A stretch of DNA of 64,000 bases from Conchocele bisecta (lineage: Eukaryota; Mollusca; Bivalvia; Lucinida; Thyasiridae): the NCBI GenBank assembly GCA_029237695.1, contig CM055271.1, positions 86,592,208 to 86,656,207 of the forward strand. The letters run 5' to 3'. Below, one piece after another: positions 11,840-23,448 of this stretch. The notes beneath the pieces were generated by a model that was not told the origin of the DNA, made no database searches, and saw nothing but the letters and a program-made list of their open reading frames with translations. How positions within the stretch are numbered: position 1 is the first letter of the stretch; each line of letters begins with the position of its first letter. A program made the translations under genes and the position numbers.

Positions 11840-13260
11840 CGAGATGACACTTGTTGGGTAATTTTTATGCCCAACAGTGACTTGTTGGGTACTTTTTGCC
11901 TGTTGGGTATACCCAACACGCCAATATATTTAAAAGCGTCCATCTAAACATTGTTGGTTACTTGGCACCAAGTACCCAACAACGCTTTGATGGACGTATT
12001 TGTCCGTAAAGTGTGTCCATGATCGTCCGAGACCGTAAGCTAACATATTTTTCCCGCGCAATACCGAACAAGTCCTTCCCGATAATCACCGAGGGTGGCC
12101 GATTATTATCAGCCAATGAAATCGCGTGATTGAATATACCCAACAGCACACATCTATGACGTCATCTATCCGTTTCCGGTTCTCATTGCTGTCTGCATCG
12201 TGGTGAATATTACTTGGGTAATTAAAGTCTCGCAATCATCGGAATCCGTCCATCTTGTTGGTGAGCGGTGATACGTATTGGTTCAATGTGATTGCAGATT
12301 GTGTAGATATGCATATTTTTAAATTGTGCTCAGATCTTCACATCGCCGTAAAATAGAAGATTTCTTTGGCAGCGATCTCTGCTACGCAATGTCTGCGTTT
12401 GATAATGGCTACTTATTTACGTTTCCAAGCATTTATGTATTCTAATTTTGGAGGATCTGAAGATCTTTCATCAGAAATATTTGATTGAACAGGTATAAGG
12501 CCTATATAATATAACATGTCAAATCCATTCATTCTGATTTATATTAGTTGACTAGCATCGGCCATTTCATTTTTCTGACGGCGAGTGACGCCCACGTTTT
12601 CCACATTCTTTTTATCTATGAAACATCGACCTGGCTTGTCAAGTCGGGCCATGGACCATAATACATGGGCAGAACCGTCCACATGATATGGGCCGAGATG
12701 ACCACAGCCTCTATCGAGGTCGACTCGACCATGGTCCGATTCGTCCGTAATTCTGTACAACAACAACAACTACAATTTACCAAATTGAAAACACGCATTT
12801 ATTTTGCAGGAAAAAAACAAATAATGCAGCTTCTATAATACACAGTGTCGACGCAAATAGCAATAATTACGTCAGTGCTCAAGGCGTGACATGATATAAG
12901 AACAAAAATACAGTTTGGTAATGCAAAAGTATCGTTTGTTTTCGTGTCTATATATACCAGTAAACGATGCATACCGGTAACCGTGGGCTTACGGGTCAAA
13001 ACGTAACCAATCCAAAATGTAGCGATCGTATTTGCTTGTTTGAACTCTCAGGGCAACACAGATTCTAGAAATTTAAACGGTTGCAAAATGTATAATATGT
13101 CGCTTATCAACGCGGGGTATTAACTGGAGCCAACTTGTGCCGGGACGTACCCCGGGAAATTAACCTTCAGAATGCGGGGCCTTTTACCCCGGGTTTTAGC
13201 CAGCCAGATTGCCCTGCACAGGGACATAGCGGACTTTAACTGACGCAAAATTAAAAGCCC
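11840..13260. other. no gene seen; iterated TTGGGTA/TACCCAA motif
   Basis: From about 11850 to 12145 the motif TTGTTGGGTA and its complement occur at least six times in both orientations, spaced irregularly, within otherwise non-repetitive sequence. From 12150 on, no coding motif or clear repeat was found apart from a short (CAA)n run near 12759. GC-rich hairpin-like text (CCCCGGG runs) begins near 13110. Confidence 0.5.
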
Positions 13261-13590
13261 CGCTATTCCCGGGCCAGGGGGGGGGGGGCACTCACATTGA
13301 TATGTTCATTACACTACAGTGTACTACAGGGATCAGCTATGGCACCCTTACTATTACACTATCCCATACATTCAGAATTATTTTCATAGTGTCCCAGACC
13401 AGAATTCAAAATATACACATTGGGTGGTGAAAACGTACACATACCGGATAGTTGTTGATACTCAATAGCAACTTGGACTCTACCCAAGCAGGCCGTCCCC
13501 CAGAAAAAAATTAAAGCGCTGCGGTGGTCGACTGCGCGGAGCGCGGGAGGTAGTTTGGTCCAGTTGCATGCTCCCCCGGAATTTTTTTAT
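13120..13590. mobile_element. GC-rich transposon-end fragments
   Basis: Local GC content rises sharply compared with the surroundings. The stretch contains CCCCGGG runs, a GGGCCAGGGGGGGGGGGG tract at about 13271-13289, and a GGTCGACTGCGCGGAGCGCG block near 13526. Such G-rich tracts elsewhere in this window sit at transposon ends, so fragments of TIR elements are likely, but no matching pair of ends was found. Confidence 0.35.
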
Positions 13591-13760
13591 CACGTACATG
13601 TGATTTGGTGCATTCTGGCTCATTCTTTACTAACAAAAATAAGATATTACCTGTTGAAAGTGCTATTTCTGTGGAAAACAAATGATGTTCACTTTTGCGC
13701 CAGATGAATCACGTAATTCTAGTCAAATGATCGTCATTTCAATCAGGTAAGCGTTAATGT

Positions 13761-13812
13761 CACTTGGCCCCTTCCCCTAAAATAGGATTACAAATAATCG
13801 TAATACTCACAT
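13761..13812 (-). repeat. dispersed repeat fragment matching 18051-18104 inverted
   Basis: About 50 bp (CACTTGGCCCCTTCCCCTAA onward) is the near-identical reverse complement of 18051-18104, where the same text is embedded in a SINE-like unit. Confidence 0.8.
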
Positions 13813-13894
13813 AACATTAGTATACCGATAGAATAGAGAATAGTATACCGATGCTATAGACAGGTCGCCAAACTCCCCACCACCACACACATTT

Positions 13895-14205
13895 CTAACC
13901 CTTTCAACACCACAGGCCTGTATAGTTGTATTGGCAAAAAGTGTAGATCCTATGAGCCGGCTCGTGACGAGCCGTCTCATCAGGATTTGCACTTTTTGCA
14001 ACTAATTTTCATACTTTTTAGAGAAAAAAAAACACCCTCTTTTTATAAATGGACTACACTTTTTGCAAGTAATTTTCATATTTTTGGAAACAAAAACACC
14101 CTCTTATCATAAATGGACTAGTCTGAAAATTATTTTATGATGATTGGATTGGTCGGAGAATTAACAAATCAAAATCCATTCCAGTTACTGGGGTGAAAGG
14201 GTTAA
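13895..14205. mobile_element. palindromic TTAA MITE, family A, copy 1
   Basis: TIRs are CTAACCCTTTCAACACC on the left and GGGGTGAAAGGGTTAA on the right, with a TTAA-type end. The core has an imperfect palindrome around GAGCCGGCTCGTGACGAGCC (about 13954-13973). A second internal repeat (GCAAGTAATTTTCATATTTTT with AAACACCCTCTT) occurs twice. No coding capacity. Confidence 0.85.
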
Positions 14206-14302
14206 TTGAAAAAATGACCCCAGAGTGAATATGTTGAATCTGTTGGATGCAACATTTCAATATGCCGTGGGAGTAGAGAATTATACATCATGGAAAAAAG
14301 GT

Positions 14303-14501
14303 TTAACCCTTACAGTGCTGAATTAATTTGTGTCGTCTGTTGAATATTTTTCTCATCAAAAACTTGGTTTGGCAGCACTTTAGAATCATTTCCAATGGAA
14401 ATGAATCTAAAATGCTGCCAAACCATGTTTTTACTGAGAGAAAAGACAAAATATGAATTATCAACAGACGACTATTTTCGGTTCCGCATTCTAAGGGTTA
14501 A
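14303..14501. mobile_element. palindromic TTAA MITE, family B, copy 1
   Basis: About 200 bp from TTAACCCTTACAGTGCTG to TTCTAAGGGTTAA. The centre is a palindrome around ATCATTTCCAATGGAAATGA, with outer arms GGTTTGGCAGCA and TGCTGCCAAACC. TTAA lies at both ends. Confidence 0.88.
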
Positions 14502-14962
14502 GTATGAAATCAGTGTAAACTGGTTATGAAAAATACTAACACCATAGACCGCTTATAACGATAACGCGATTCCAGCTACTTATATACCTAATGACTAACA
14601 AGGGCTCACGCACTTTATATGAGGGAATATTAAAAGTGGTCCAGAACCGCCATTCCCTTATACTACAGTATGACATTTTATTTTTTTACTGTGGGTTGTA
14701 TTTATTTCGCTTTAAATTAACAGGAAATTTTACTATTTTTGGTACCTATGGGGCTACCCACTGCTTTCAATTCTTCCCCCACACTTCGCGGTAACGAACT
14801 GACTCCCTATATACTACTTGTTCGTAGCATAAGTCAAATACTGTATGGAATAATGGAATATCGTTTCATATTGTTTACTAATGCATCGATACCATCATTA
14901 CGTATCAGCACAAAAAAATATCCATGCTGGCCCCGGGGTCTACGTCACGGTGTACTATATGC

Positions 14963-15176
14963 GTAACTCTTTGCATGCTGGGTAAAATAATTGCTATAAA
15001 TAGTTCAAAATAGCAGCAGACGACAATTTATTAAAATATGTGTTTCTTATTGCACTTTGACAAATGAGAAAATATGTCTTGGAATTTCATTAGAATTCCA
15101 TCATCACAACGCAATTCGAATGAAATTCCATGACATATTTTGCCATTATTTTCACCACTAGCATACAAAGCGTTAA
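14963..15176. mobile_element. palindromic TTAA MITE, family C, copy 1
   Basis: The left end GTAACTCTTTGCATGCTGGG and right end CATACAAAGCGTTAA are inverted. The core has inverted arms GGAATTTCATTAGAATT and AATTCGAATGAAATTCC around about 15095. It sits 80 bp upstream of the integrase-core exon. Confidence 0.78.
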
Positions 15177-15258
15177 GGTCGAGGAAGCATTGTTTATCTC
15201 AAATGCCCACTGTCGGGAGCTATAGCTGCCACTTTCTGATGGCTATTTTATTTTTCAG

Positions 15259-15907
15259 GTGGAATTTCGTTATCCATGATGGGATAGATGGATTTTCTAG
15301 GCAGGTTATATTCATGTCAGTGGCGGGCAACAACAGGTCTGAGACAATGATGGATGCTTTTGTAACCGGGGTAGGACGTTTTGGTGTTCCATCACGAGTC
15401 AGATCTGATCATGGGCTGGAGAACACCCGACTGGCCACTTTCATGCTTGGGTATAGGGGTGTCGGTAGAGGCAGCATTATTACAAGAAAAAGTGTTCATA
15501 ACCAGCAATTAGAGGGTCTGTGGCGCGACCTGTTTGCCAGCTGCACAGGGGTGTTTCACCGATTGTTTTGCTACCTAGAAGAGTGGCCATCTTGATATCA
15601 GCAATGATCTACATATGTGGTGTCTCCATTATGTGTATCTACCCAGGATACAGAGATCACTGCATACTTTCCTTGAAACCTATAATCACCATTCCATGAG
15701 GTCTGAGCATGGGCGTTCACCTACTCAGTTATTTGTTCAATGAATTCTCCAAACTGCGAGTCAATGCGATTCTGGAGTTGATGATCTGCTGCTCGGGCCT
15801 GCTGAAGACGATGTCACTGACAATATTCAACATATGGTATTGATGAGGATGGACCTGTCCCTGATGTCGAAGAGCCAACCCAAATGTTAGCAAAGATATT
15901 TATTTAG
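15259..15907 (+). pseudogene. DDE integrase-core exon (rve-like transposon-derived protein), frameshifted
   Basis: A 3' splice site (TTTTATTTTTCAG) ends at 15258 and the downstream frame encodes an integrase-like catalytic core. The first Asp lies in DGIDGFSRQV, the second in RSDHGLEN, and the Glu in NQQLEGLWRD, giving the DDE order and spacing of retroviral-integrase-fold proteins. This form, with HNQQLEGLWRD and a later LHYVYLPRI and YNHHSMRSEH, is a family of uncharacterised single-domain integrase-core proteins common in aquatic invertebrates and fish. A 1-nt frameshift lies near 15585, an in-frame TGA near 15742, and a second shift near 15838 before an acidic tail ending at about 15907. 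Upstream exons were not found. Whether the parent was a host gene or a transposon cannot be told here. Confidence 0.75.
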
Positions 15908-16129
15908 AGGTTGTTGGTTTTTGCAAAGATGTATAGATGATAATATACAGTAAAGTAAAAGACCAAACTATCCACCCTAGTGAACTGCAAGTGCACTTGC
16001 TTTACTGTTAGTCTAATGGCTAGAATATGAAATAGCGAGTTCATACTCAACTAAAAAATACTGTTCACCCAACATGTTTTTATGACTTTTGTTGCACGCG
16101 TTAGTCGGCAATTTGTCCGAATTACTTTT

Positions 16130-16620
16130 TATACGCCCGTTTGAAAAAAACGGGACGTATTATGTATTCATCTTGTACGGGCGGGCACAGCTTGTCCACG
16201 CAATAACTAGAGTTCTAATTGACGGATTGTAACCAAATTTGGTATACATGTTTATCACGTCAAGCCGAAGAAGCCTATTGATTTTCAATGACTTATCTCC
16301 CCTTGGCAGCTATTTTTATTTTTCGCACTCTGTATCCTTGTCCACGCAATAACTCGAGTTCTACTTAACCGCTCGAAACCAAATTCGGTATACATGTTTA
16401 TCATGGCAAGACAAAAAAGCCTATTGATTTTTAAAAATATCCGATACTTATCTCCCCTTGGCGGCCATTTTTAATTTTCAAACTCCGTATCCTTGTCCAC
16501 ACAATAAGTTGAGTTCTACTGGACGGATAATAACCAAATTTGGTTTACAAATGTACATGTTTATCACGTCAAGATGAGTTATCTCCCCTTGTTGACTGGC
16601 CTTGCCTCGACGGGCGTATA
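16130..16620. mobile_element. 491-bp TIR element with three internal repeats
   Basis: The ends are TATACGCCCGT at 16130-16140 and ACGGGCGTATA at 16610-16620, with TA-type termini. Just inside the left end a short hairpin (CGTTTGAAAAAAACG) occurs. The interior is three tandem copies of a unit of about 150 bp starting CTTGTCCACGCAATAACT near 16191, 16339 and 16493. No open reading frame of note. Confidence 0.82.
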
Positions 16621-16734
16621 TTGTGACATTCGGCACTCTTGTTGCCTTATGATTACACCTTTTTAGTACTGTCAAATGGCTCGCACGACATTACTTGCAC
16701 GACTCGGCAACTATTGATAGCTTGAATATATCAG

Positions 16735-17200
16735 GTCCTGGCACCATTATAATGGCCACAACACCATTATGGCAGACCATATCACCTTTATCATATATCC
16801 GGACACCATTGTTCTGGTCCCTAACCCCATTATGGTGGGCCCTAACCCCGTTTTGGTTTACAATAGTGGTTTTAGGGTCCATCATAAATATATTAGAGGC
16901 CTGCCATAAAGGTGTTAGCGACTCCCTTCATGCAAAAGGGCCTACGTAATGAGCTAGGGCGCACTGGAGTCTGGGTTTAATGGAGTCTGGACTTGCCATA
17001 GTACTGTTAGGGTCGGCCATCATGCTGTTAAACCCCATCACAAAGGTAAAAACATGGACTTAGTGCCTATGGTAATGGGGTCAGGGCCCATTGTAATATC
17101 GTTCAGACTTACTGCAATGGTCTTAGATTCTGATAGGCCCGCCATAATGGGATTAAGGCACACATAATGGTGTCAGCGATCGCCAGCATAATGAGCAGGG
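16735..17200. repeat. degenerate minisatellite, unit about 23 bp
   Basis: Variants of CCCTAACCCCATTATGGTGG and its complement follow each other for about 460 bp, in both orientations and with many substitutions. Confidence 0.72.
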
Positions 17201-17205
17201 TTTCC

Positions 17206-17330
17206 ACAGGTCAGGGAAAAGTCAGGGAAATTCAAGGTCAGGAAAAGTCAGGAAATTTTGCAGCTGGTCAGGGAATTTTTTGAAAAGTCAGGGAAATCCA
17301 ACTTTCGTCAGGGAAATTTGGATTTTTGGA
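17206..17330 (+). repeat. iterated GTCAGGGAAA motif
   Basis: The decamer GTCAGGGAAA or a close variant occurs about seven times in 120 bp. Confidence 0.75.
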
Positions 17331-17469
17331 AAATGTTTCACGCGTGAACAAATGATGATCTGTATACACTGATAATGTTCACTTTTTCCCCATCATATAT
17401 GTTTGTGTCCCAATGTGTTAGATGGTAAGGGCACCTTCTCTACTATTATTATGCAACAGCTTATTTTTA

Positions 17470-17790
17470 TATCCCCGGCATACAAAGTATGCCGAGGGGT
17501 ATATAGTTTTCGCTTTTCCGTCCGGCGTCCGTTCATCCGTCCGTAACACATATGCGTTAAGCTTTGCATTAAAGTTGTTCCATTACTTATATCTGTGTAA
17601 CCCCTTGATGTATTCCCTTGAAAATTTGCATATAGCTTTATCATCATCCCTATTTTCATTTTCTAGCCCATGTGGCCGTCATGCCCAAGGTCAAGATCAA
17701 ATTACTTAGATTGTTCTCGTGTTGCGGTTGGTTACTCGGTCCAGGCGGCGGCCAGGGGAATACGTGAGCCACCGCTCACTTGTTTTAATT
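17470..17790 (+). mobile_element. probable transposon end with a short terminal hairpin
   Basis: Begins with a palindrome (CCCCGGCATACAAAGTATGC followed by CGAGGGG) and then TCCGTCCGGCGTCCGTTCAT, a text resembling the CCGT-rich border at 11799. No matching right end was found; it fades out near AATACGTGAGCCACCGCTCA at about 17758. Confidence 0.45.
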
Positions 17791-17904
17791 GAAATTGTGC
17801 ATTATTAGCCTATTAATAATCTACATATTACACAACTGTGTGATCTTGCACAGCAATTTTGCATCATTGCGTGGTGAATCTAAGCCCCTGCTTGTGATGG
17901 TGTG

Positions 17905-18293
17905 AATTCAATTGACTCGTGGGAGCACGCGATGGGTATCTTAACGATCGGGGTTTTTCCTTACCGGAATCCCGACTGGAGACCTGGTTTGGCCCTCACA
18001 TACGTCTTTGGCATTTTGTATATGACAGTTAGATCTGGTTATACCCCTTATGTGAGTATTACGATATTCGTAATCCTATTTTAGGGGAAGGGGCCAAGTG
18101 ACTTTGGTGTGGTATGAACCTGGCACCAGGTCAGGTTATTCTAATTTCAGGGCTGAATATATTTGTTCTCGATGTAAATATTTCGTTCTGATTTTGGGAC
18201 CCCCCCCCCCCTAATGGGATCAAACCCGTTTGCCCGGCCTTACATGACCTTAGCTGTTGATAGGCCGTTAAACACTAATAAACAAACAAACTT
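17905..18293 (+). mobile_element. SINE-like unit, copy 1
   Basis: Same order of blocks as the better-preserved SINE at 18369-18697: GAGCACGCGATGGGTATC, CTTACCGGAATCCCGACTGG, TTTGGCCCTCA, TCTGATTTTGGG, then TGACCTTAGCTGTTGATAGG and an AAAC-rich tail ending near 18293. It carries an extra block (18051-18104) that occurs inverted at 13761-13812. Confidence 0.7.
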
Positions 18294-18368
18294 AACAATT
18301 TTGGTTAAGAAGTTTGTAACAGTTTCTAAAATATGCTGCCGGTGGCATTCGCATTCGATAGACGCATT

Positions 18369-18697
18369 GGGTGGTGGTTGGGAGCAAGCGATGGGTAATC
18401 TAGCGATCAGGGTTCATCCTTACCGGAATGCCGACCTACATGGTTTGGCCCTCATGTACCGTTTTGGCCCCCTGGTACTTGAGAGCTAAATCCTGTTATG
18501 CCCCATTAAAAATATCAGTACTGATCTAATTACTTTTGTGTTTAGGATATTCTAATTCATGTTCTGTAAATATTGAGTTCTGATTTTGGGAATTTCCCTC
18601 ATTGTGGACAGGTTCAATATGGGATAATCCATGCCGTTGGCCCGGCCTTAAATGACCTTAGCTGTTGATAGGCCTTTAAACACCAATAATCAATCAA
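18369..18697 (+). mobile_element. tRNA-derived SINE with a 14-bp target duplication
   Basis: TCGATAGACGCATT occurs perfectly at 18355-18368 and 18698-18711, a LINE-machinery-type target-site duplication that defines the element ends. The head has a box-A-like GGGAGCAAGCGATGG (about 18380-18394) and a box-B-like GGGTTCATCC (18410-18419), spaced as in tRNA genes. The tail is ACCAATAATCAATCAA. The element has no coding capacity and must have been mobilised by a partner LINE. Confidence 0.88.
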
Positions 18698-19069
18698 TCG
18701 ATAGACGCATTTCTTGTTATGTTTATATTTACAGGTGGGCATCGGCTCAATATTCACAGCCCACTCACAAATACCTACATTAAATGTTGTGCCACACTTT
18801 GTCGATCAGTCTCTGTTAAATATGTCATATGATCTGGGAAATATTATTGATTAAGTTTTTATTTTGTAATGCAATTTACTTTTTCCTTATGTAATTACAC
18901 TGGTAAAACATTGTGACAACATTATGATTATAGTCTACTAGCCATCCCTATATGTTCTATAGTGAACCGGGAAATGTTGAGTACTATAAGGTTTTATGAT
19001 GGAAATGTAATATATAGGTCCTCATGACTCAGAAACTGCCGGTTGCTAAGTTTCATATGTTTAGCATTT

Positions 19070-19680
19070 TTCATAATTGACCTAATTAGCATATTAATTA
19101 GTTAAAATCACCAAAGTAAGCCTATCTTCCTTAATAAGTCACATACATACTTAATGTTGGTGCCTGTACCCATGTTTCCGACCCCAAAAAATCTATCTAA
19201 CACAATCCCAAGCACATACATTAAGACCAACCTCCTGAAATTCAAGATGGCCGCCATTTATGATGAGGTAAATGGTAACATCGTCATAACTCAGCTACAT
19301 TTGCATATATATCATTGTATAGACTTAACTTTGGTCCATGTTTCATACCCAAATGAATCATTCTAACACAGTCCCAGGCTCATACAGCCATTTCAATCTC
19401 ATGAAATCCAAGATGGCCGCCATGCATAATGAGGTAACTGTTAAAGGCGCAATAAATATGCAACTACTAAAATAGAAACGTTATATGTTTATGTACATCA
19501 ATGTTTTCTACCACAATCTAATCGATCTAACACAGTTTCAGGCTGATAAAACAATTGAATCTGCTGAAATACAATATGGCCGCCACATATAATGAGGTAC
19601 ATAGTGCATTTAATAGTTATGATAACTTGGCAACCACCAAAGATAAACATATTATGTTCATTTCAACAACCATGTGTTCT
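19070..19680 (+). repeat. tandem repeat, unit about 165 bp, three copies
   Basis: Each unit carries TGAAATCCAAGATGGCCGCC or a near match followed by ATAATGAGGTA; the core recurs at about 19242, 19408 and 19571. A second block with CTAACACAGTCCCAGGCT precedes each core. Confidence 0.8.
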
Positions 19681-19968
19681 ATCCAAAGGAATCAATCCTA
19701 GAACGTTCTGAAATAATTCCGAATTAAATATGCATGAACGGATCCGAGAGCGTTCAGCACCTCTGCTCGCCACTTTCAAGAATTGCATCCTGAACTCGTT
19801 GATACTTTCTCATGCTGTCGTTCATGGATGGTCTTCTCGAACAAACGACTCAACTTTGACATACTGAGGATGTTAACTGCGCAAAAGGATGACGAAACGG
19901 GGCGACATCCACGTATTTATGCAGCGCTGCCAACAAATAAGCGCAGGATTTCAAGTAAGTTTTATATT

Positions 19969-19995
19969 AACAACAACAACAACAACAACAACAAG
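19969..19995. repeat. (AAC)n microsatellite
   Basis: Nine consecutive AAC triplets. Confidence 0.95.
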
Positions 19996-20826
19996 TTTAC
20001 ATAACAACAACAAAAAAGTTTCTAGGAGCAACATTTCAAATAAATAAATGAATCTAGGTCCCACATCCCGTTAACTGGTTTGATTTGAGTCACACACCAT
20101 GTCATAATCAATGTAAACAGTAACGCATCACTGTACTTGATTTGTATTTGATATGATATGCATGGGTGGCGTGCATGGGTGTAACATATGATATGTTTCA
20201 TTGGTCGTATGTGTCATTCCAAATCTTGTCCCTACCCACCCAAAGCAATTTCTTAATCCCTGGATCCTCCACACTATCCCAATCTTGCAACAAACATTCC
20301 AGTTTTCTAAGCTGATAGCTGATGTGCATCTGGGTGTGGGTTGGTCAAGTTTGTCACTAGCTCCATAGCATCGGGGCAAGATCAACTGCAGAGCTGTCTC
20401 TGATCAAAATAAAGTTTGCCACAATATTCCATGCAACGCGAGTTGCATCATTACGTAAATTCCATGACAAGCCGGTGTCAAACTTATTGCAGGAAACAGG
20501 GACTATACGCATTATTAAATACGCATTATTAAATACATGTAGTACAACAAACTTATCGAGACATTCAATGAATATCGGTGACATTCCATTTGACGGGTGA
20601 CCTTATTCAACGTTAAATTATAACAAACTAGTAAACGAAATGAACGCATCATTCCTTGTCAAGTTATTGCAAAATGGAAATTATTATATTAATAATACAG
20701 TTCATAGTAGATCTACATGGCTTTCAAATGTTCTTCCAAAGTTGAAATAAACAGGGTGATCAAACCGTTATGTGTATAATATAAATGCCTCCTTACACCA
20801 ACTTGAAAGAAGTTTCTTGTTTTCAG

Positions 20827-21655
20827 ATCATGTGTACTGGCGATGCAGTGCTTATTTGTTCCATGTGTTGGAAAACGGACGGAATGGAAGTGATGTGTGC
20901 TTGCTGGAATACGAACGCTTACCCTCAGGAGTCAAGAATGTGACGATGCCATACATGTGCGACTCAATGATATAATTGCATCAGATGGTGACAATGCATC
21001 AGTATCATGCCACAAATCGTGTTACAGTTCATACACATCTGTGTCCCGCAATGTGTTAGTTAGTAACAAGAGAACATCTAGTGATTTGCCACATGATGAT
21101 GAACCTCCACAACGACTTAGTCGTTCGCAAGTGTCTGACTTTGTATTCAAAAGAGATTGTATATTTTGTGGAAACGTGTGTTTCCATAAAGATCCCAAAA
21201 ATCCCCATAAGTGGGTGCCTATATGCCAATGTGGGACTGAAACAAAGCCTGGTCAACCTACTTTCAAACAGGTGATACTTGACATATGTGATGAACGACG
21301 AGATAATTGGTCCAGAACCGTTGAGGTTAGGGTCAACGATGCTCAAACCGATCAACCAGCAGCAGATTCTCAGTATCATATTACGTGTTACAATAAATTC
21401 AGAAAGGTACCCATTGACTCAACCAAATCTGAATCTTTCAAACCATGTGTTGATGAATCATTGAAGTCTGTAATCAACCATATGAAAACTAAACATTTCC
21501 GTTACGTGGACATTAGCTGAACTACATGATGTTCATACTCACAATTCCGGTCTCCTAACTAGAAAACAAATGATTGTACACTTGACTGAGTAATTTGGTG
21601 ATGAGATTGTCGTGTCGTGCCGATGCTGGCCAAACTTCATAGGAAGAATGAGAGT
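20827..21655 (+). pseudogene. Cys/His-rich orphan protein remnant
   Basis: I cannot name this protein. A 3' splice site (TTTCTTGTTTTCAG) ends at 20826. The first frame opens with paired Cys (LICSMCWK, MCACWNTN) and stops after a frameshift near 20935. The main frame to 21520 contains a Cys/His array: SCHKSCYSSY, CIFCGNVCFH, WVPICQCG and YHITCYNKF, separated by a helical ILDICDERRDNWSRTVEVRV. This pattern suggests two or more zinc-binding modules. After a second shift near 21514 a third frame continues (ELHDVHTHNSGLLTRKQMIV), then hits a TAA, with conserved-looking FGDEIVV beyond it. At least three lesions make it a pseudogene. Similar Cys-rich N-terminal regions are common in lineage-expanded invertebrate proteins of unknown role, many linked to mobile elements; that link is inference. 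Confidence 0.55.
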
Positions 21656-21784
21656 CATCGCTTAATCCAGGATGACCGCCATCTAAAAATAGCACAATTT
21701 TTTTAAAACACATGAACTCAATGTCACATTCTCCTCTGGTGTTCATGGAGTCAGGTGAGCGAATTAGGGCCATCATGGCCCTCT

Positions 21785-22325
21785 TGTTAACAATGGTGTT
21801 ATCTATCACGTTAGTGATATGTTGATATATCGTTAGATGTATCATGGTATCTCCTTAGAGAGATAATGCTGTCTCGCTAGAGATAGTGGCTATACCGTGA
21901 GGGATAGAAGGGTGGATATCTCGTTAGAGATACATTAGAGGTATGTATATTCCATGAACATGATGATGTGAAAAGTAGACTTTGAGAAAGTTGTAATAAA
22001 AATGGCACCTGGAAAATTTGCAACCCAGCTACTGATTGGGTTTGCATTCTTACAAATGGTTTGTAATGATGCTATATCAGTAGAGGATGCTGTCTCACTT
22101 AATATAGTAGTGCTATATCGTTGTGATGTGACGCTATCTCGTTACATCCCTATCGCGTTAGGGATAATCTATTTTTAACAATGGTGTTATCTATCGCGTG
22201 ATATGTTGATATATCGTTAGATATATCATGGTATCTCCTTAGTGAGATAATGCTGTCTCGTTAGAGATAGTGGCTATACCGTGAGGGACAGAAGGGTGGA
22301 TATCTCGTTAGAGATACGTTGGTTT
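21785..22325 (+). repeat. direct repeat of about 150 bp, two copies, with internal short palindromes
   Basis: Copy 1 (about 21790-21935) and copy 2 (about 22178-22319) both run from CAATGGTGTTATCTATC through ATGCTGTCTCG to AGGGTGGATATCTCGTTAGAG. The short palindrome-like ATCTCGTTAGAGATA recurs several times between and within the copies. Confidence 0.82.
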
Positions 22326-22539
22326 TTCAGGGCTGTCAGCCTGTATCACCCTTTGAGTTATGATGATGACTCGTTGATTTAGTAATGCTATATTGTTAGA
22401 GATATGTATTACCATTTTTGCCATCATTTTATTGATTACTGCTAAATATTGACCTGTATCTGGTTGTACCATGCAATATGGTGATGGAGTCAGCAATGTT
22501 TCTGCTGTGAGGGGTGTCTTGGATGTGAGATGATTACCA

Positions 22540-23345
22540 GCTTTGCCCCTCATGTTCATTGATTGGTGGTACTGGAGAGTTGAATCTTTGTATGCCCTAC
22601 TTGAGCGTAATATGATCCTTTGCATGAATATTGCGTTAGAGTTGTGACGAGGGATAAGATAATTGTACCGGGTTCGGCCCTCGTGTACATATGTTATGGG
22701 TACTAGAGAGTTGCAGCTGGTTATACGGAGGATGTTGGTGCTAATAATGTCTTTCAAGTTATTTTTATATACATACGTATACCTGGATAATGAAAGAATA
22801 TGCTGCCGGGTTTGGCCCACATGTATATTGCTTGTTGCTACTTGTACTTGAGAGTCTACTCTGGTTATAACCTGGCACCAGGTCGGGATATTCTAATTTC
22901 AGGGCTGAATATATAGTTTCTGTAAATTTTGAGCTCGGATGTTGGGATTTTTCTTCATTATGGACAGGTTGAAAACGGGATATTCCAACCCGTTGGCCTG
23001 GCCTCAAACGACCTTAGTTACATGTAGTCAATACACAATCAATACCCTACATGAGGGGTTAGAATTACAGAACTTTGATACAGGTGATATGAGATCAGGT
23101 TTGGTCCGGTGGATTAAGTGAGGGCACTAGAGAGTGAATCAGGTTTTACCCTACATGAGGGTAATTGGGTTTGTTTTAATTTTGTATGACATACTATGTT
23201 GTATGTTTTGTAGGTATATATATAGCCGGTCATGTTGGCCCACATGTATGTTGCTTTTTGGTACTTGAAAGAGTTGTATCTGGTTATACCCTACATACTG
23301 TTAATCAGATTTGTGCTAATGGTGTTTAGTGTTATGTTTGGGATA
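22540..23345 (+). repeat. cluster of SINE-related partial units upstream of the DIRS-like element
   Basis: Five or more partial copies of one block, with variants of TTGGCCCACATGTATATTGC, then GTACTTGAGAGT and then CTGGTTATACCCTACATG, lie near 22547, 22670, 22803, 23098 and 23235. One copy (22855-23042) has the SINE 3' half (GGTTATAACCTGGCACCAGG to CGACCTTAG). They look like repeated insertions or a local amplification of the SINE family seen at 17905-18697. Confidence 0.65.
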
Positions 23346-23448
23346 ATGCATTGGCTGGTGTTGCAGCCTGCCCTTCATTTGCTACAATAGGGTTGGGTCT
23401 GTCCCAGTACCGACAGGCCAGTGCACAATTTCATATATTGTAGATATT

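Noticed and set aside
12539..12798. 76-codon minus-strand frame
   Set aside because: No recognisable motif and overlapping frames are equally open; treated as chance.
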